Source: Saccharothrix syringae
GTDB taxonomy: Bacteria; Actinomycetota; Actinomycetes; Mycobacteriales; Pseudonocardiaceae
NCBI RefSeq assembly: GCF_009498035.1
Contig: NZ_CP034550.1
Location: 10,292,001-10,356,000 of the forward strand
DNA length: 64,000 nucleotides
Direction of reading: 5' to 3'
A model generated the notes under the pieces. That model saw only the letters and a program-made list of their open reading frames with translations. It ran no database searches and was not told the DNA's origin. A program made the position numbers and the translations under genes. The stretch's first letter is position 1, and each line of letters begins with the position of its first letter. This document shows, piece by piece, positions 1-8,594 of the stretch.

Positions 1-1081
1 CGAGGATCCGGCGACCCTCCTCCACGTTGTTGCCGTCGAGGCGGACCACGAGCGGCTTGGCGGCCTCGTCGCCCAGGATCTCCAGGGCCTTGACGATGCC
101 GGTGGCGACCGCGTCGCACGCGGTGATGCCGCCGAAGACGTTGACGAACACGGACTTGACGTCCGGGTCGTTGAGGATGATGTCCAGGCCGTTGGCCATC
201 ACCTCGGCGGAGGCGCCGCCACCGATGTCGAGGAAGTTGGCGGGCTTGACGTTGGCGTGCTTCTCACCCGCGTAGGCGACGACGTCGAGGGTGGACATCA
301 CGAGGCCGGCGCCGTTGCCGATGATGCCGACCTGGCCGTCGAGCTTGACGTAGTTGAGGCCCTTCTCCTTGGCCTTGGCCTCCAGCGGGTCCTCGGCCTG
401 CTTGTCCACCAGCGCCTCGTGGGCCGGGTGGCGGAAGGAGGCGTTCTCGTCGAGGGTGACCTTGCCGTCGAGCGCGACGATCCTGCCCTCGGGGTCGCGG
501 ACCAGCGGGTTCACCTCGACCAGGGTGGCGTCCTCCCCGACGAAGGTGTCCCACAGCTTCACGATCACGTCGGCGACCTGGTCGGCCACCTCGGCGGGGA
601 AGTTGGCGGCCTTGACGATCTCGTCGGCCTTCGCGCGGTCGACGCCCTTGATGGCGTCGACGGGGACCTTGGCCAGGGCCTCGGGCTTGGTCGCGGCGAC
701 CTCTTCGATGTCCATGCCGCCCTCGACGGAGGCCATCGCGAGGAAGGTGCGGTTCGCGCGGTCGAGCAGGAAGGAGAAGTAGTACTCCTCGGCGATGTCG
801 GACGCGGGGGTCACCAGCACGCGGTGCACGGTGTGGCCCTTGATGTCCAGGCCGAGGATCGCGTCGGCCTTGGTCTCGGTCTCGTCCGGGGTCTCGGCGA
901 GCTTGACGCCGCCCGCCTTGCCACGGCCACCCGTCTTGACCTGGGCCTTGACCACGACGGTCTGGCCGAAGCGCTCGGCGATGGCCTTGGCTTCGGCGGG
1001 GGTGCTCGCCACGTCGCCCGGAAGTACCGGGACGTCGTGGGCGGCGAAGAGGTCCTTCGCCTGGTACTCGTACAGGTCCAC
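1..1081 (-). CDS. sucC: Succinate-CoA ligase beta subunit (3' end outside window)
   Basis: ADP-forming succinyl-CoA synthetase beta subunit of the TCA cycle, the ATP-grasp partner of SucD. The minus strand opens with a GTG reading [12 protein letters not shown], the conserved SucC N-terminus. An AGGAG ribosome binding site sits about 6 nt upstream. About 360 of the usual ~390 codons are present and the C-terminus runs off the left edge. Family knowledge places sucD next. The order chorismate mutase, pcrA, M23 peptidase, sucC matches M. tuberculosis Rv0948c-Rv0951, which supports the call. Confidence 0.95.
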   Translation of the reverse strand, partial: MDLYEYQAKDLFAAHDVPVLPGDVASTPAEAKAIAERFGQTVVVKAQVKTGGRGKAGGVKLAETPDETETKADAILGLDIKGHTVHRVLVTPASDIAEEYYFSFLLDRANRTFLAMASVEGGMDIEEVAATKPEALAKVPVDAIKGVDRAKADEIVKAANFPAEVADQVADVIVKLWDTFVGEDATLVEVNPLVRDPEGRIVALDGKVTLDENASFRHPAHEALVDKQAEDPLEAKAKEKGLNYVKLDGQVGIIGNGAGLVMSTLDVVAYAGEKHANVKPANFLDIGGGASAEVMANGLDIILNDPDVKSVFVNVFGGITACDAVATGIVKALEILGDEAAKPLVVRLDGNNVEEGRRIL

Positions 1082-1541
1082 TCGGGTCTCCTGCGACGTC
1101 GGTGTCGGACACCGCGTCATTGCTGGTGCGGTCCTCGATGGTCCGGCGCTCCAGGTTGGGGCCTGGTGCTCACCTACGTACCAGGCATCACCTGGAACGC
1201 CGGCATAGCCGTGGGGGGACCGGCTCGACGCGGCTGCGGAAGACACTATCGACCTGCTGGGACCTCGCCGCACGCCACACCCGTGAAGTCCGTCATAGAG
1301 GTGGTGAGGTCGATCACCACACCGATTCAGGCGGGTGTGGGGGTGGCGGGTTCGCGAGGGACGCTCGTGGTTTCGCCGGGAGCTGTTTCACGGGGGGCTG
1401 GTGGTTCACGGGCGGCGCTCGCCGCTGGGCAGGCCGCCAAGAGAGGGGACAAGCGGGCGAGGGGGCGGGTTGTGCGCGGTGGCGCGGCAGCCGTGGGCTG
1501 TGGCTGTGGCGTGCCGGAGGCGGTGGTGGTGGGGTGCCGGG
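1082..1541. other. Intergenic region upstream of sucC
   Basis: This 460-bp gap has no convincing gene; the open frames in it lack coding character and family resemblance. It should hold the sucC promoter. The only structured element I see is the inverted repeat at 1301-1320. Confidence 0.5.
1301..1320. promoter_or_regulatory. Inverted repeat upstream of sucC
   Basis: GTGGTGA and TCACCAC arms are separated by 6 nt (7-6-7 dyad). It lies 220 bp upstream of the sucC start in non-coding DNA. It could be an operator; the regulator is unknown. Confidence 0.3.
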
Positions 1542-3200
1542 TCAGCGGGTGGTGCGGACGGCTGCGGCGATGAGGAAGGCGGCCGTTGCGGTGGCGGCCA
1601 GCCAGAGACCCGGGCCCGGGGTGGCTTCGGTGGCTCGGGCGGCGGTCAGGGGGTACTCCAGGGCTCGGACGGCGGTCACCAGGGCCGCGCCCAGCAGGAG
1701 GGCGGCGCCCTGGTTGACGCGGGACCTGAGGGCGATCGCGGCGGCGGTGACGAGTGCCGCGAGTGCGATCAGCAGGCCCCAGGAGCCCGCTTGGAGGCTG
1801 AAGGCGCCTACCGGGGTGTAGTCCGGGGCCTTGAGCACCGGCATGCCGAATGCGCCCAGGGACAGCAGGACGGCGATCAGCACCACGGTCATCAGGGGTA
1901 GTGGGGGTTCGGTGGTGGTCGTGCCCGCCTCGTCGCGTTCGACGGCGCCGGCCAGGGCTGCGGCCAGGGCTGCCGCTCCGGCCAGGAGGACGGCCAGGGC
2001 GGTGAACCAGACGCCGGGGCCCGGTTCGACCGCGTCCACCCGGGTGGCGGCGAAGACGGCGTCCAGCGCGCCGGCGGCGGCCAGGGGGACGGTGGCGCTC
2101 GCGACGGTGAAGGCGGGGCGGACCGGGGCCTTGGCCAGCAGGGCCAGGGACAGGGCGCCGGTGACGATGGCGGCCGGCCACAGGAGGCGAACGGCGTAGT
2201 CGGTGGGTGCGGGCAGGCCCTCGGGGAGGACGAGGTGGGCGGTCGTGGCGCCTGCCGCGGCGGCCAGGGCGGTGGCCAGGCCGAGGGTGCCGGTGATGAC
2301 GTGCAGGCGGCGGAGGCCGGGGAGTTCCGGGGTGTGCTGGTCCTCGGTGGTCTGCCGGGTGGTCCTGGTGCGTTGGGGCCAGGCCAGGGCCGCGGCGGCG
2401 GCCAGGACCAGGAACGGGCCGGCGGCGAAGCCGACGCGGTCCACGGCCAGGGCCGTGGCGAGGGGTGGGAGTGCCGCGGCGAGCAGGGCGGTGGCCAGGC
2501 CGAGCAGGCCGCCGCGGCGGACTTCGCGGGTGGTGGCGCTGGCGGTGAGGACGGCCAGGACCGGGGCGGCGATGGTGAGCAGGAGGCCGCCGACCATGGG
2601 CAGGGGTGGGGACTCGAACGGGCCGCGGGCCGGGATGAAGGCGTCGGTCGAGGTGAAGGGGGCGGTGAACAGGCCCACCGCGGCGATCGCGCCCGCCGTG
2701 GCGGGGAGGACGAAGCCGGAGCGCTCGGTGCGCGCGTCCGGTTCGGCGAGGGTGGCGACGGCCAGGGCGCCGGCTGCGATGAGCAGGACGTGCCCGGTGA
2801 TGAGCAGCCACGTGCCGGTGGTCGGGGTGAGTTCGCCCAGGGTGGTCGGGCGGAAGAGTTCCGGGCGCGAGGTGTCGACGGCGTCCACCGCGAGCTGGAG
2901 GTCGTCGAGCAGGCGGCCGATCGCGAAGGTGGCGGGGGCGATGAGGACCGCCGCCGAGGTCGACTCCCGGCCGCGGAGGAGGAAGAGGGCGGACAGGGCC
3001 GCGGGGAGCAGGGCCAGGGCGGCCAGCAGTGGCCAGGCGGTGAAGGCGGGGGGTGCGGGCGGCGCGGAACCGTCGCCCGCGCTCGCGACCACGCCCACCA
3101 CCGGGGCCACCGCCGTCAGCACCGAGCCCAGTGCGGCGGAGCCGACCGCCACCCGCAGCCTCGTGGGCGCCGGGGAGACCGTTTCAGCGGTTCGGATCAT
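1542..3200 (-). CDS. Polytopic membrane protein of unknown function
   Basis: 552 residues made of roughly a dozen Ala/Leu/Val-rich hydrophobic segments joined by short loops, so an integral membrane protein of the cytoplasmic membrane. I recognise no catalytic or transport motif. The ATG at 3200 is preceded by TAGCGT and exactly 7 nt, the leaderless-promoter geometry seen repeatedly in this window, which supports the start. It is transcribed in the direction of sucC but is separated from it by 460 bp, so it is probably not in the same operon. Similar low-complexity multi-spanning proteins are common and poorly characterised in actinomycetes. Confidence 0.75.
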   Translation of the reverse strand: MIRTAETVSPAPTRLRVAVGSAALGSVLTAVAPVVGVVASAGDGSAPPAPPAFTAWPLLAALALLPAALSALFLLRGRESTSAAVLIAPATFAIGRLLDDLQLAVDAVDTSRPELFRPTTLGELTPTTGTWLLITGHVLLIAAGALAVATLAEPDARTERSGFVLPATAGAIAAVGLFTAPFTSTDAFIPARGPFESPPLPMVGGLLLTIAAPVLAVLTASATTREVRRGGLLGLATALLAAALPPLATALAVDRVGFAAGPFLVLAAAAALAWPQRTRTTRQTTEDQHTPELPGLRRLHVITGTLGLATALAAAAGATTAHLVLPEGLPAPTDYAVRLLWPAAIVTGALSLALLAKAPVRPAFTVASATVPLAAAGALDAVFAATRVDAVEPGPGVWFTALAVLLAGAAALAAALAGAVERDEAGTTTTEPPLPLMTVVLIAVLLSLGAFGMPVLKAPDYTPVGAFSLQAGSWGLLIALAALVTAAAIALRSRVNQGAALLLGAALVTAVRALEYPLTAARATEATPGPGLWLAATATAAFLIAAAVRTTR

Positions 3201-3338
3201 CGGTTGGACGCTAGCAAAGGAGGCGGGCGGGGAGGAGGGGACGGGAGGCGGCGTCCGGGTCCTCGGGCCAGGTGGAACGGGGCGGGAATAGATCTCGGGG
3301 GGCGGTAGTTGAGCGCGGTATCACATACCTTCACCGGT

Positions 3339-4334
3339 ATGGGTGGTTTGGCTCGGCGGCTGGTGGGGACGGTGGCGGGCTGGGCCGGGGACGGGGTGGT
3401 GGCCGCGCGGGGAGCGGCCGGGGAAGTGCTCGGGGTTGCGGGGGGTGTTGTTCGGGCTGCTGTTTCGCCTGGTGGGGTATGGGGAGTTGCGGTCGAGGCC
3501 GCTTGGTTGGCGGCGCACACCGTCCTCTACCCGTGGGGGGTTGTCGAGGAGCGGTTGCGGCCTGAGGGGCACTTGAGGGCCTATCGAACAGACGGTCTAC
3601 CCCCTCGGCAGCGGGGGCTGCTCGTTTCGGCCATGGAGGCGGCGGGCACCCCGATCGTGCTGGTGCACGGCATCGGGGACAACCGGTCCGCCTTCGCAGT
3701 GCTGTCGGGGGCGCTGCGGAGGCGCGGCTTCGGGGTGGTGCACGCGGTGAACTACAGCGTGCTGACCGCGTTGACGGGGGACGTCCGGCGGTCGGCGGCG
3801 CTGCTCGGGGAGCACGTCGAGCGCGTCTGCGAGCAGACGGGCGCGGACCGGGTGCACGTGGTCGGGCACTCGCTGGGCGGGCTGATCGCCCGTTACTACG
3901 TGCAGCGCCTGCACGGGGACGCGCGGGTGCGCACGCTGGTCACCCTGGGCACCCCGCACGGCGGCACGCTCACCGCCTACCTCTTCCCCACGCCGCTGAC
4001 CCGCCAGCTCCGGCCCGGTTCCGACCTGCTGTCCGAGTTGGCCGAACCGTCCCCCCGCCCCTGCCGCACCCGCTTCGCGGTGGTGTGGAGCGAGATGGAC
4101 CAGGTGGTCGTCCCCCAGCGCAACGCCCGGTTGGAGCACCCCTCGCTGGTCGTCGAGGAGTACCGGATACGTGATTCAGGTCACCTTTCGCTATCGGTTG
4201 ACGGACGCGCTCTGCACGCGGTTGTGAGCGCCATCACTCGATCGGACGACATCCAGGATCACCCCATCGTGCCTGGCCGTCCGGGGTTTAGTAGCGCTGA
4301 TATGACCCAGAGTCATCGGCCTTCGGGGCTTTAG
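3339..4334 (+). CDS. Lipase/esterase-like alpha/beta hydrolase
   Basis: 331-residue alpha/beta hydrolase of the EstA/PGAP1-like lipase type. It shows the oxyanion-hole strand (VLVHGIGD), the nucleophile elbow GHSLGG, the TLGTPHGGT segment typical of triacylglycerol-lipase-like enzymes, a probable acid region near EMDQVV and a late His in DSGHLS. The N-terminal ~60 residues are hydrophobic and may anchor it to the membrane. An in-frame TTG at 3309 would add 10 residues. I prefer the ATG at 3339 because TACCTT lies 7 nt upstream, fitting a leaderless transcript. It diverges from the membrane protein at 1542-3200. The substrate is unknown. Confidence 0.8.
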   Translation: MGGLARRLVGTVAGWAGDGVVAARGAAGEVLGVAGGVVRAAVSPGGVWGVAVEAAWLAAHTVLYPWGVVEERLRPEGHLRAYRTDGLPPRQRGLLVSAMEAAGTPIVLVHGIGDNRSAFAVLSGALRRRGFGVVHAVNYSVLTALTGDVRRSAALLGEHVERVCEQTGADRVHVVGHSLGGLIARYYVQRLHGDARVRTLVTLGTPHGGTLTAYLFPTPLTRQLRPGSDLLSELAEPSPRPCRTRFAVVWSEMDQVVVPQRNARLEHPSLVVEEYRIRDSGHLSLSVDGRALHAVVSAITRSDDIQDHPIVPGRPGFSSADMTQSHRPSGL

Positions 4335-4523
4335 TCCACCTGACTGCTCATCGGCCGACATCGACGTCGGGGATTGCCCTTAAGGGCTCCGCCCCGTTAC
4401 TGTCCCCCGGTCCGTTGTCACGGTCTGGTCACAACCAGGACAACGAGTCGGTACCCCGACCGGCTCAACCGGGATCCCCCGCCCGGTGTCCGACCGGACT
4501 CCCCGAAGACGGAAGGTCAGGTT

Positions 4524-5324
4524 TTGTCTCGACACCGCTCCCCCGGCGGCCATACGAGCTCGACCGCGCTCGACGAGGCGGTCGACCGCGCCTCGACGCG
4601 CGCCGTGGCCACCCACCGGCTCCCGCCGCCCCCGTCGGCGCTGCGCGGCCGGATCATGGTCGCCGCCGTCGCCGTCGGCGCCTTCGCGGCCGCCGGCGCC
4701 GGGCAGACGTTGCACGCGCTGGGCTCCGACTCGCCGGGCAGCTCGGACGAGGTGACCCCCCTCGCGAACGCCGCCGAGGGCGCCGCCGCGTTCGGCGTCG
4801 GCGGCACCGGTCCCGCCTCGCCGCAGGTCCTGCCCGTCGCCAAGACGATCGACGCGGCCGCCGAGGCCCAGAAGATCGTCAAGAGCCAGCAGATCACCCA
4901 GGACCGCGAGGCCGCCGAGGCCGAGGCCGCGCGCCCCAAGTTCGTCCGCCCCGCCGCCGGCGAGTTCAGCTCCGGCTACGGCGGTCGCTGGGGCACGATG
5001 CACTACGGCATCGACATCGCGGGCCCGATCGGCACGCCGATCCTCGCCGCCGCAGATGGTGTCGTGATCGAGGCCGGCACGGCAAGCGGTTTTGGCCTCT
5101 GGGTCAGGGTCCAGCACGCGGACGGCACGATCACCGTCTACGGCCACGTGGACACCTACTCGGTGGAAGCGGGCCAGCGGGTCAAGGCCGGCGAGCAGAT
5201 CGCCCGGATGGGCAACCGCGGCTTCTCCACCGGGCCGCACCTGCACTTCGAGGTGTGGGAGCCCGGTGACGGCCGCAAGATCAACCCGCTGACCTGGCTG
5301 AACTCCAAGGGCGTCAGCGTCTGA
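4524..5324 (+). CDS. M23 (LytM-type) metallopeptidase, membrane-anchored
   Basis: Putative peptidoglycan hydrolase or LytM-like activator acting outside the membrane; homologue of Rv0950c by position. A TTG start at 4524 is chosen because GGAAGG lies 7 nt upstream; the frame stays open to 4374 but without a ribosome site. Residues 44-65 form a membrane segment or uncleaved signal anchor, followed by an Ala/Glu-rich stretch and the M23 domain (about 140-255). The zinc motifs HYGID (near 160), GHVD and GPHLHFE (near 238) are intact, so it should be catalytically competent. It converges on, and overlaps by 11 bp, the small ORF on the other strand. Confidence 0.88.
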   Translation: MSRHRSPGGHTSSTALDEAVDRASTRAVATHRLPPPPSALRGRIMVAAVAVGAFAAAGAGQTLHALGSDSPGSSDEVTPLANAAEGAAAFGVGGTGPASPQVLPVAKTIDAAAEAQKIVKSQQITQDREAAEAEAARPKFVRPAAGEFSSGYGGRWGTMHYGIDIAGPIGTPILAAADGVVIEAGTASGFGLWVRVQHADGTITVYGHVDTYSVEAGQRVKAGEQIARMGNRGFSTGPHLHFEVWEPGDGRKINPLTWLNSKGVSV

Positions 5325-5670
5325 CCGCACCCCGACCGGACGGCACCCCACCCCGGTCGGGTGGCACCCCACCCCGGTCGGGCCCGAGGCGGTCGGGCGG
5401 CCCGCGGTCGAGCGGGAGCCGGTGCACGAAGTGGGCGCAGGCCACCCGCCACACCGCGCACACCCGCCCGCGCCCGGCGCACCGCCGGCAGCGCCCGGTG
5501 CCGGTGCGCCGGTGCACGCCCAGCAGCGCCCGCCACGCCGCGGCCAACCGCCGGGCCTCCACGCCCACCTGGCGGCCGCCCTCCCGCGCGGCCAGGCGAT
5601 CCACCGCGTCCAGGTAGCCCGTGACGCGCTCGTCCAAGAGCCGGGCCGGCACCTCGTCCACACCGCACAC
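5314..5670 (-). CDS. Small Cys-containing hypothetical protein
   Basis: 118-residue ORF that I do not recognise. The GTG at 5670 has GGAGG 7 nt upstream, which favours a real gene. The middle is charged and helical (ERVTGYLDAVDRLAAREGG), followed by a Cys-rich segment with CRRC and CAVWRVACAH that could bind a metal. The C-terminus is a repetitive Gly/Arg/Pro tail encoded by two direct copies of a 21-bp sequence starting at 5342 and 5363. It overlaps the 3' end of the M23 peptidase gene tail to tail. An alternative is that only the Cys-containing core is functional. Confidence 0.45.
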   Translation of the reverse strand: MCGVDEVPARLLDERVTGYLDAVDRLAAREGGRQVGVEARRLAAAWRALLGVHRRTGTGRCRRCAGRGRVCAVWRVACAHFVHRLPLDRGPPDRLGPDRGGVPPDRGGVPSGRGAVRR

Positions 5671-5770
5671 CCCCGTGTCCTCCCCGGTGGTGCGGATCAA
5701 ACACCCGGGCACCGACAATTTTTCGCCGCACGCCCTGTGAGCTGGGAGAACAGGTCCGGGAACGCGAAGA

Positions 5771-5798
5771 GGGCCGGGTCGTCGGAACGACCCGGCCC
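5771..5798. terminator. 12-bp perfect hairpin
   Basis: GGGCCGGGTCGT pairs with ACGACCCGGCCC across a 4-nt loop. No U-tract follows, as is common for actinobacterial terminators. It may serve as a back-up terminator for pcrA transcription. Confidence 0.55.
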
Positions 5799-6018
5799 AT
5801 CCCCCTCGGAACCGCCCCCCTCGAAGGTGATCCCCGCGGCGGTCACCGCCCCGACGCGGCTCCCGCCCAACCCCCCTCGTGCCGACCAGCGGCTCCCCGA
5901 ATCCCGGTTCGCCCCGAACGCCCCGGTCATCCCGCTGGTGACACCCCTTAAGACGCACCGGGGCCGGCGGGGTTGCACGGCGATTCCAAATGGCCACGAA
6001 CGAGTGAAGAACGACAAC

Positions 6019-6045
6019 GCCCCGGGCGGATTCACCACCCGGGGC
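6019..6045 (-). terminator. Hairpin downstream of pcrA
   Basis: GCCCCGGG and CCCGGGGC arms surround an 11-nt loop, about 23 bp after the pcrA stop. On the minus strand it is followed by a moderately T-rich stretch. Confidence 0.55.
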
Positions 6046-6067
6046 GCGAAGGGGCCTGGAGCCGCCC

Positions 6068-8377
6068 TCAGAGCTTCACGAGGGGCACCCCGCCGATGAG
6101 CATCAGCCGGACCGTCCCGGAGCCGCCGAAGTCGATCGTGGCGGTCGCGCGGGGCCCGGAGCCGTCCACGGCCACCACGCGCCCGAGCCCGTACTTGTCG
6201 TGGTTCACCCGGTCGCCCACGTCGAGCTTGAGCGCGGGCGTGTCCTTCCACTGGGTGTTCGCCGGCGCGGGCCGGGACGACGAGCCGCGGCCCCACGTCG
6301 TGGGCGCGGACGGCGCCGAGCGCCGGGGCTCGACCCGCCGCCACTCGACCAGGTCCGCCGGGATCTCGTCCAGGAACCGCGACGCCGGGTTCGCCGCGGG
6401 CTGGCCCCACGCCGAGCGCACCAGCGACCGCGACAGGTACAGCCGCCGCTGGGCGCGGGTGATGCCCACGTAGGCCAGCCGGCGCTCCTCGGCCAGCTCC
6501 GCCGGGTCGCCCAGCGCCCGCAGGTGCGGGAAGACGCCGTCCTCCCAGCCCGTGCAGAACACCACCGGGTACTCCAGGCCCTTGGCGGTGTGCAGGGTCA
6601 TCAGCGTGACCACGCCGTCGGACTCCGCGTCCGGCACCGAGTCCGCGTCCGCGACCAGCGACACCCGCTCCAGGAACGCCGCCAGCGAGCCCTCCGCGGG
6701 CAGCCCCTCGTCCTCGTCGGGCACCGGGACCGCCGTGCCCAGGTCGGTGAACTCGCGGGCCACCGTGACCAGCTCGTTCAGGTTCTCCACCCGGGTGTGG
6801 TCCTGCGGGTCCTCGCTGGCCTCCAGCTCGGCCCGGTAGGCGGTCCGCTCCAGCACCGCCTCCAGCACGTCGGCCACGTCGTCGCCGCGCTCGACCGCCT
6901 GCCCCAGCTCGTCCATCAGCTCGACGAACCCGGCGATCGCGTTGCGCGAGCGCGGGTTCAGCAGCGGCACCCGGCCCTCCACGGCGTGGCGCAGGGCCGT
7001 CGCGAAGTTGATCCGCTCGCGCTCGGCGTAGGTGGCCACGCACGCCTCGGCGCGGTCGCCGATGCCCCGCTTGGGCACGTTCAGGATGCGCCGCAGCGAC
7101 ACCGTGTCGTCCGGGTTGGCCAGCGCCCTCAGGTACGCCAGCGCGTCGCGCACCTCGCGCCGCTCGTAGAACCGCACGCCGCCGACGACCCGGTAGGGCA
7201 GGCCGAGGCGGATGAAGATCTCCTCGAACACGCGCGACTGGTTGTTGGTGCGGTAGAACACGGCGATCTCGCCGTTGTTCGCCTCGCCGGAGTCGACCAG
7301 CCGGTCGATCTCGTTGGCGACGAACTGCGCCTCGTCGTGCTCGTTGTCCGCGACGTAGCCGACGATCTTCTCGCCGTCGCCCAGGTCGCTCCACAGCCGC
7401 TTGTCCCGCCGGCCGGAGTTGCGCGAGATGACCGCGTTCGCGGCGCCGAGGATGGTCTGCGTGGACCGGTAGTTCTGCTCCAGCAGGATCGTGGTGGCCT
7501 GCGGGTAGTCCCGCTCGAACTCCACGATGTTGCGGATCGTCGCGCCGCGGAAGGCGTAGATCGACTGGTCCGCGTCGCCCACCACGCACAGCTCGCCGGG
7601 CGGCACGCCGTCCGCGCCGGTGCCGACCAGCTCGCGGACCAGCGTGTACTGCGCGTGGTTGGTGTCCTGGTACTCGTCGACCAGCACGTGGCGGAACCGG
7701 CGGTGGTAGTGCTCGGCCACGTCCGGGTGGTCCTGGAGCAGCTCGACGGTCCTCATGATCAGGTCGTCGAAGTCCAGCGAGTTCGACTCGGTGAGCCTGC
7801 GCTGGTAGCTCGCGTAGACCTCGGCGACGCGGCGCTCCAGGTCGTTGCCCGCCCGCTCCGCCGCGGTCGCGGCGTCCACCAGCTCGTTCTTGAGGTTCGA
7901 GATGTGGATGGCCAGCGTGCGGGCCGGGTAGCGCTTGGGGTCCAGGTCGAGGTCGCGCGCCACGAGGGTGATGAGCCGGCGGGTGTCGTCGGAGTCGTAG
8001 ATCGAGAAGTTCGACGACATGCCGAGCGTCTTGGCCTCGCGGCGCATGAGCCGCACGCACATCGAGTGGAACGTGGACACCCACATCGAGCGGGCGCGCG
8101 GGCCCACCAGGTCGGCCACGCGCTCCTTCATCTCGGCGGCGGCCTTGTTGGTGAACGTGATCGCCATGACCTCGCCGGGGTGCACCCCCCGCTCGGCGAG
8201 CAGGTGGGCGATGCGGCGGGTGAGCACGCGGGTCTTGCCGGACCCCGCACCCGCCACGACCAGCAGCGGCGAGCCGGCGTGCTCGACCGCGCGGCGCTGG
8301 GACGGGTTCAGGTCGTCGAGCAGCCGCGCGGACCGGGGGGCGGGGGGACTTGAGGGCAAGTCGAACAAGGCGCTCAT
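6068..8377 (-). CDS. pcrA: ATP-dependent DNA helicase PcrA/UvrD1
   Basis: 769-residue superfamily-1 3'-5' helicase for DNA repair and replication restart, full length for the family. Visible motifs are the Q-motif region LNPSQRRAVEH, Walker A GAGSGKT (residues 43-49), Walker B VDEYQDTN, the GDADQSIYAFRGA motif III region, QNYRS, TAKGLEYPVVF and the arginine-finger motif VGITRAQRRL. The C-terminus has the actinobacterial extension VGDRVNHDKYGLG, a tudor-like RNA-polymerase-binding module. It diverges from the chorismate mutase leader with about 58 bp between starts. The Mtb orthologue is Rv0949 by synteny. Confidence 0.96.
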   Translation of the reverse strand: MSALFDLPSSPPAPRSARLLDDLNPSQRRAVEHAGSPLLVVAGAGSGKTRVLTRRIAHLLAERGVHPGEVMAITFTNKAAAEMKERVADLVGPRARSMWVSTFHSMCVRLMRREAKTLGMSSNFSIYDSDDTRRLITLVARDLDLDPKRYPARTLAIHISNLKNELVDAATAAERAGNDLERRVAEVYASYQRRLTESNSLDFDDLIMRTVELLQDHPDVAEHYHRRFRHVLVDEYQDTNHAQYTLVRELVGTGADGVPPGELCVVGDADQSIYAFRGATIRNIVEFERDYPQATTILLEQNYRSTQTILGAANAVISRNSGRRDKRLWSDLGDGEKIVGYVADNEHDEAQFVANEIDRLVDSGEANNGEIAVFYRTNNQSRVFEEIFIRLGLPYRVVGGVRFYERREVRDALAYLRALANPDDTVSLRRILNVPKRGIGDRAEACVATYAERERINFATALRHAVEGRVPLLNPRSRNAIAGFVELMDELGQAVERGDDVADVLEAVLERTAYRAELEASEDPQDHTRVENLNELVTVAREFTDLGTAVPVPDEDEGLPAEGSLAAFLERVSLVADADSVPDAESDGVVTLMTLHTAKGLEYPVVFCTGWEDGVFPHLRALGDPAELAEERRLAYVGITRAQRRLYLSRSLVRSAWGQPAANPASRFLDEIPADLVEWRRVEPRRSAPSAPTTWGRGSSSRPAPANTQWKDTPALKLDVGDRVNHDKYGLGRVVAVDGSGPRATATIDFGGSGTVRLMLIGGVPLVKL

Positions 8378-8423
8378 CGCCTGTCCACGTTACCCGCTAC
8401 CCCCGACGCGCCGGTGGCTGTGG

Positions 8424-8429
8424 CATGAT
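8424..8429 (+). promoter_or_regulatory. Putative -10 box for the leader/chorismate mutase transcript
   Basis: CATGAT lies 6 nt before the GTG of the leader peptide, so the transcript would start at or next to the leader start codon. I see no clear -35. Spacing is the main evidence. Confidence 0.45.
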
Positions 8430-8435
8430 GTGGCT

Positions 8436-8498
8436 GTGCTCGCGGCCAACTTCTACTTTTTTTACGGGAACCGGACTCCGGCTCCCGTGGACCGCTAG
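8436..8498 (+). CDS. Phe/Tyr-rich leader peptide of the chorismate mutase attenuator
   Basis: A 20-codon ORF (GTG...TAG) encodes MLAANFYFFYGNRTPAPVDR when GTG is read as Met. Codons 6-10 are TTC TAC TTT TTT TAC, five consecutive Phe/Tyr codons, including two TTT codons that are rare in such GC-rich DNA. It precedes an aromatic amino acid gene and overlaps a set of alternative RNA pairings (8473-8547). Ribosome stalling on scarce Phe-tRNA or Tyr-tRNA would control transcription of the next gene. It is far too short for ordinary gene finding. The start could also be the in-frame GTG at 8430. Confidence 0.8.
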   Translation: MLAANFYFFYGNRTPAPVDR

Positions 8499-8547
8499 CG
8501 CGCCAGGCCACCCACGAAGCCCCGGAGTCCTCGGACCCGGGGCTTCG
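8473..8547 (+). promoter_or_regulatory. Transcription attenuator (antiterminator and terminator)
   Basis: GGACTCCGG at 8473-8481 is perfectly complementary (9 bp) to CCGGAGTCC at 8522-8530, forming an antiterminator. CGAAGCCCCGG at 8515-8525 pairs with CCGGGGCTTCG at 8537-8547, forming an 11-bp terminator that uses part of the same segment, so the two are mutually exclusive. A ribosome stalled at the Phe/Tyr codons (8451-8465) would leave 8473-8481 free. One that reaches the stop at 8496 would cover it and allow termination. This is the classical trp/phe attenuation logic. No U-tract follows the terminator, which is usual in actinobacteria. Confidence 0.75.
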
Positions 8548-8594
8548 CTGCTGCCGGGGCCGGCACTCCCTCGACAAGTCGAGAGGTCGTCACG

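Larger units (their letters stand above)
5671..6067. other. Gene-free region between the small ORF and pcrA
   Basis: No convincing gene in 397 bp. It contains two strong hairpins, at 5771-5798 and 6019-6045, of which the second fits as the pcrA terminator. Confidence 0.55.

Noticed and set aside
32..1573. Plus-strand frames opposite sucC and in the 1082-1541 gap
   Set aside because: They mirror the sucC gene or are low-complexity, without ribosome sites or recognisable domains.
4335..4523. c-di-AMP (ydaO-type) riboswitch in front of the M23 peptidase gene
   Set aside because: Such riboswitches often precede cell-wall hydrolase genes in actinobacteria, but I could not find the conserved core segments here. 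Only unrelated short GC-rich repeats are seen.
5697..8084. Long alternative frames antisense or out of frame with pcrA
   Set aside because: Arg/Ala/Gly-rich shadow translations; pcrA in the main frame has every helicase motif.
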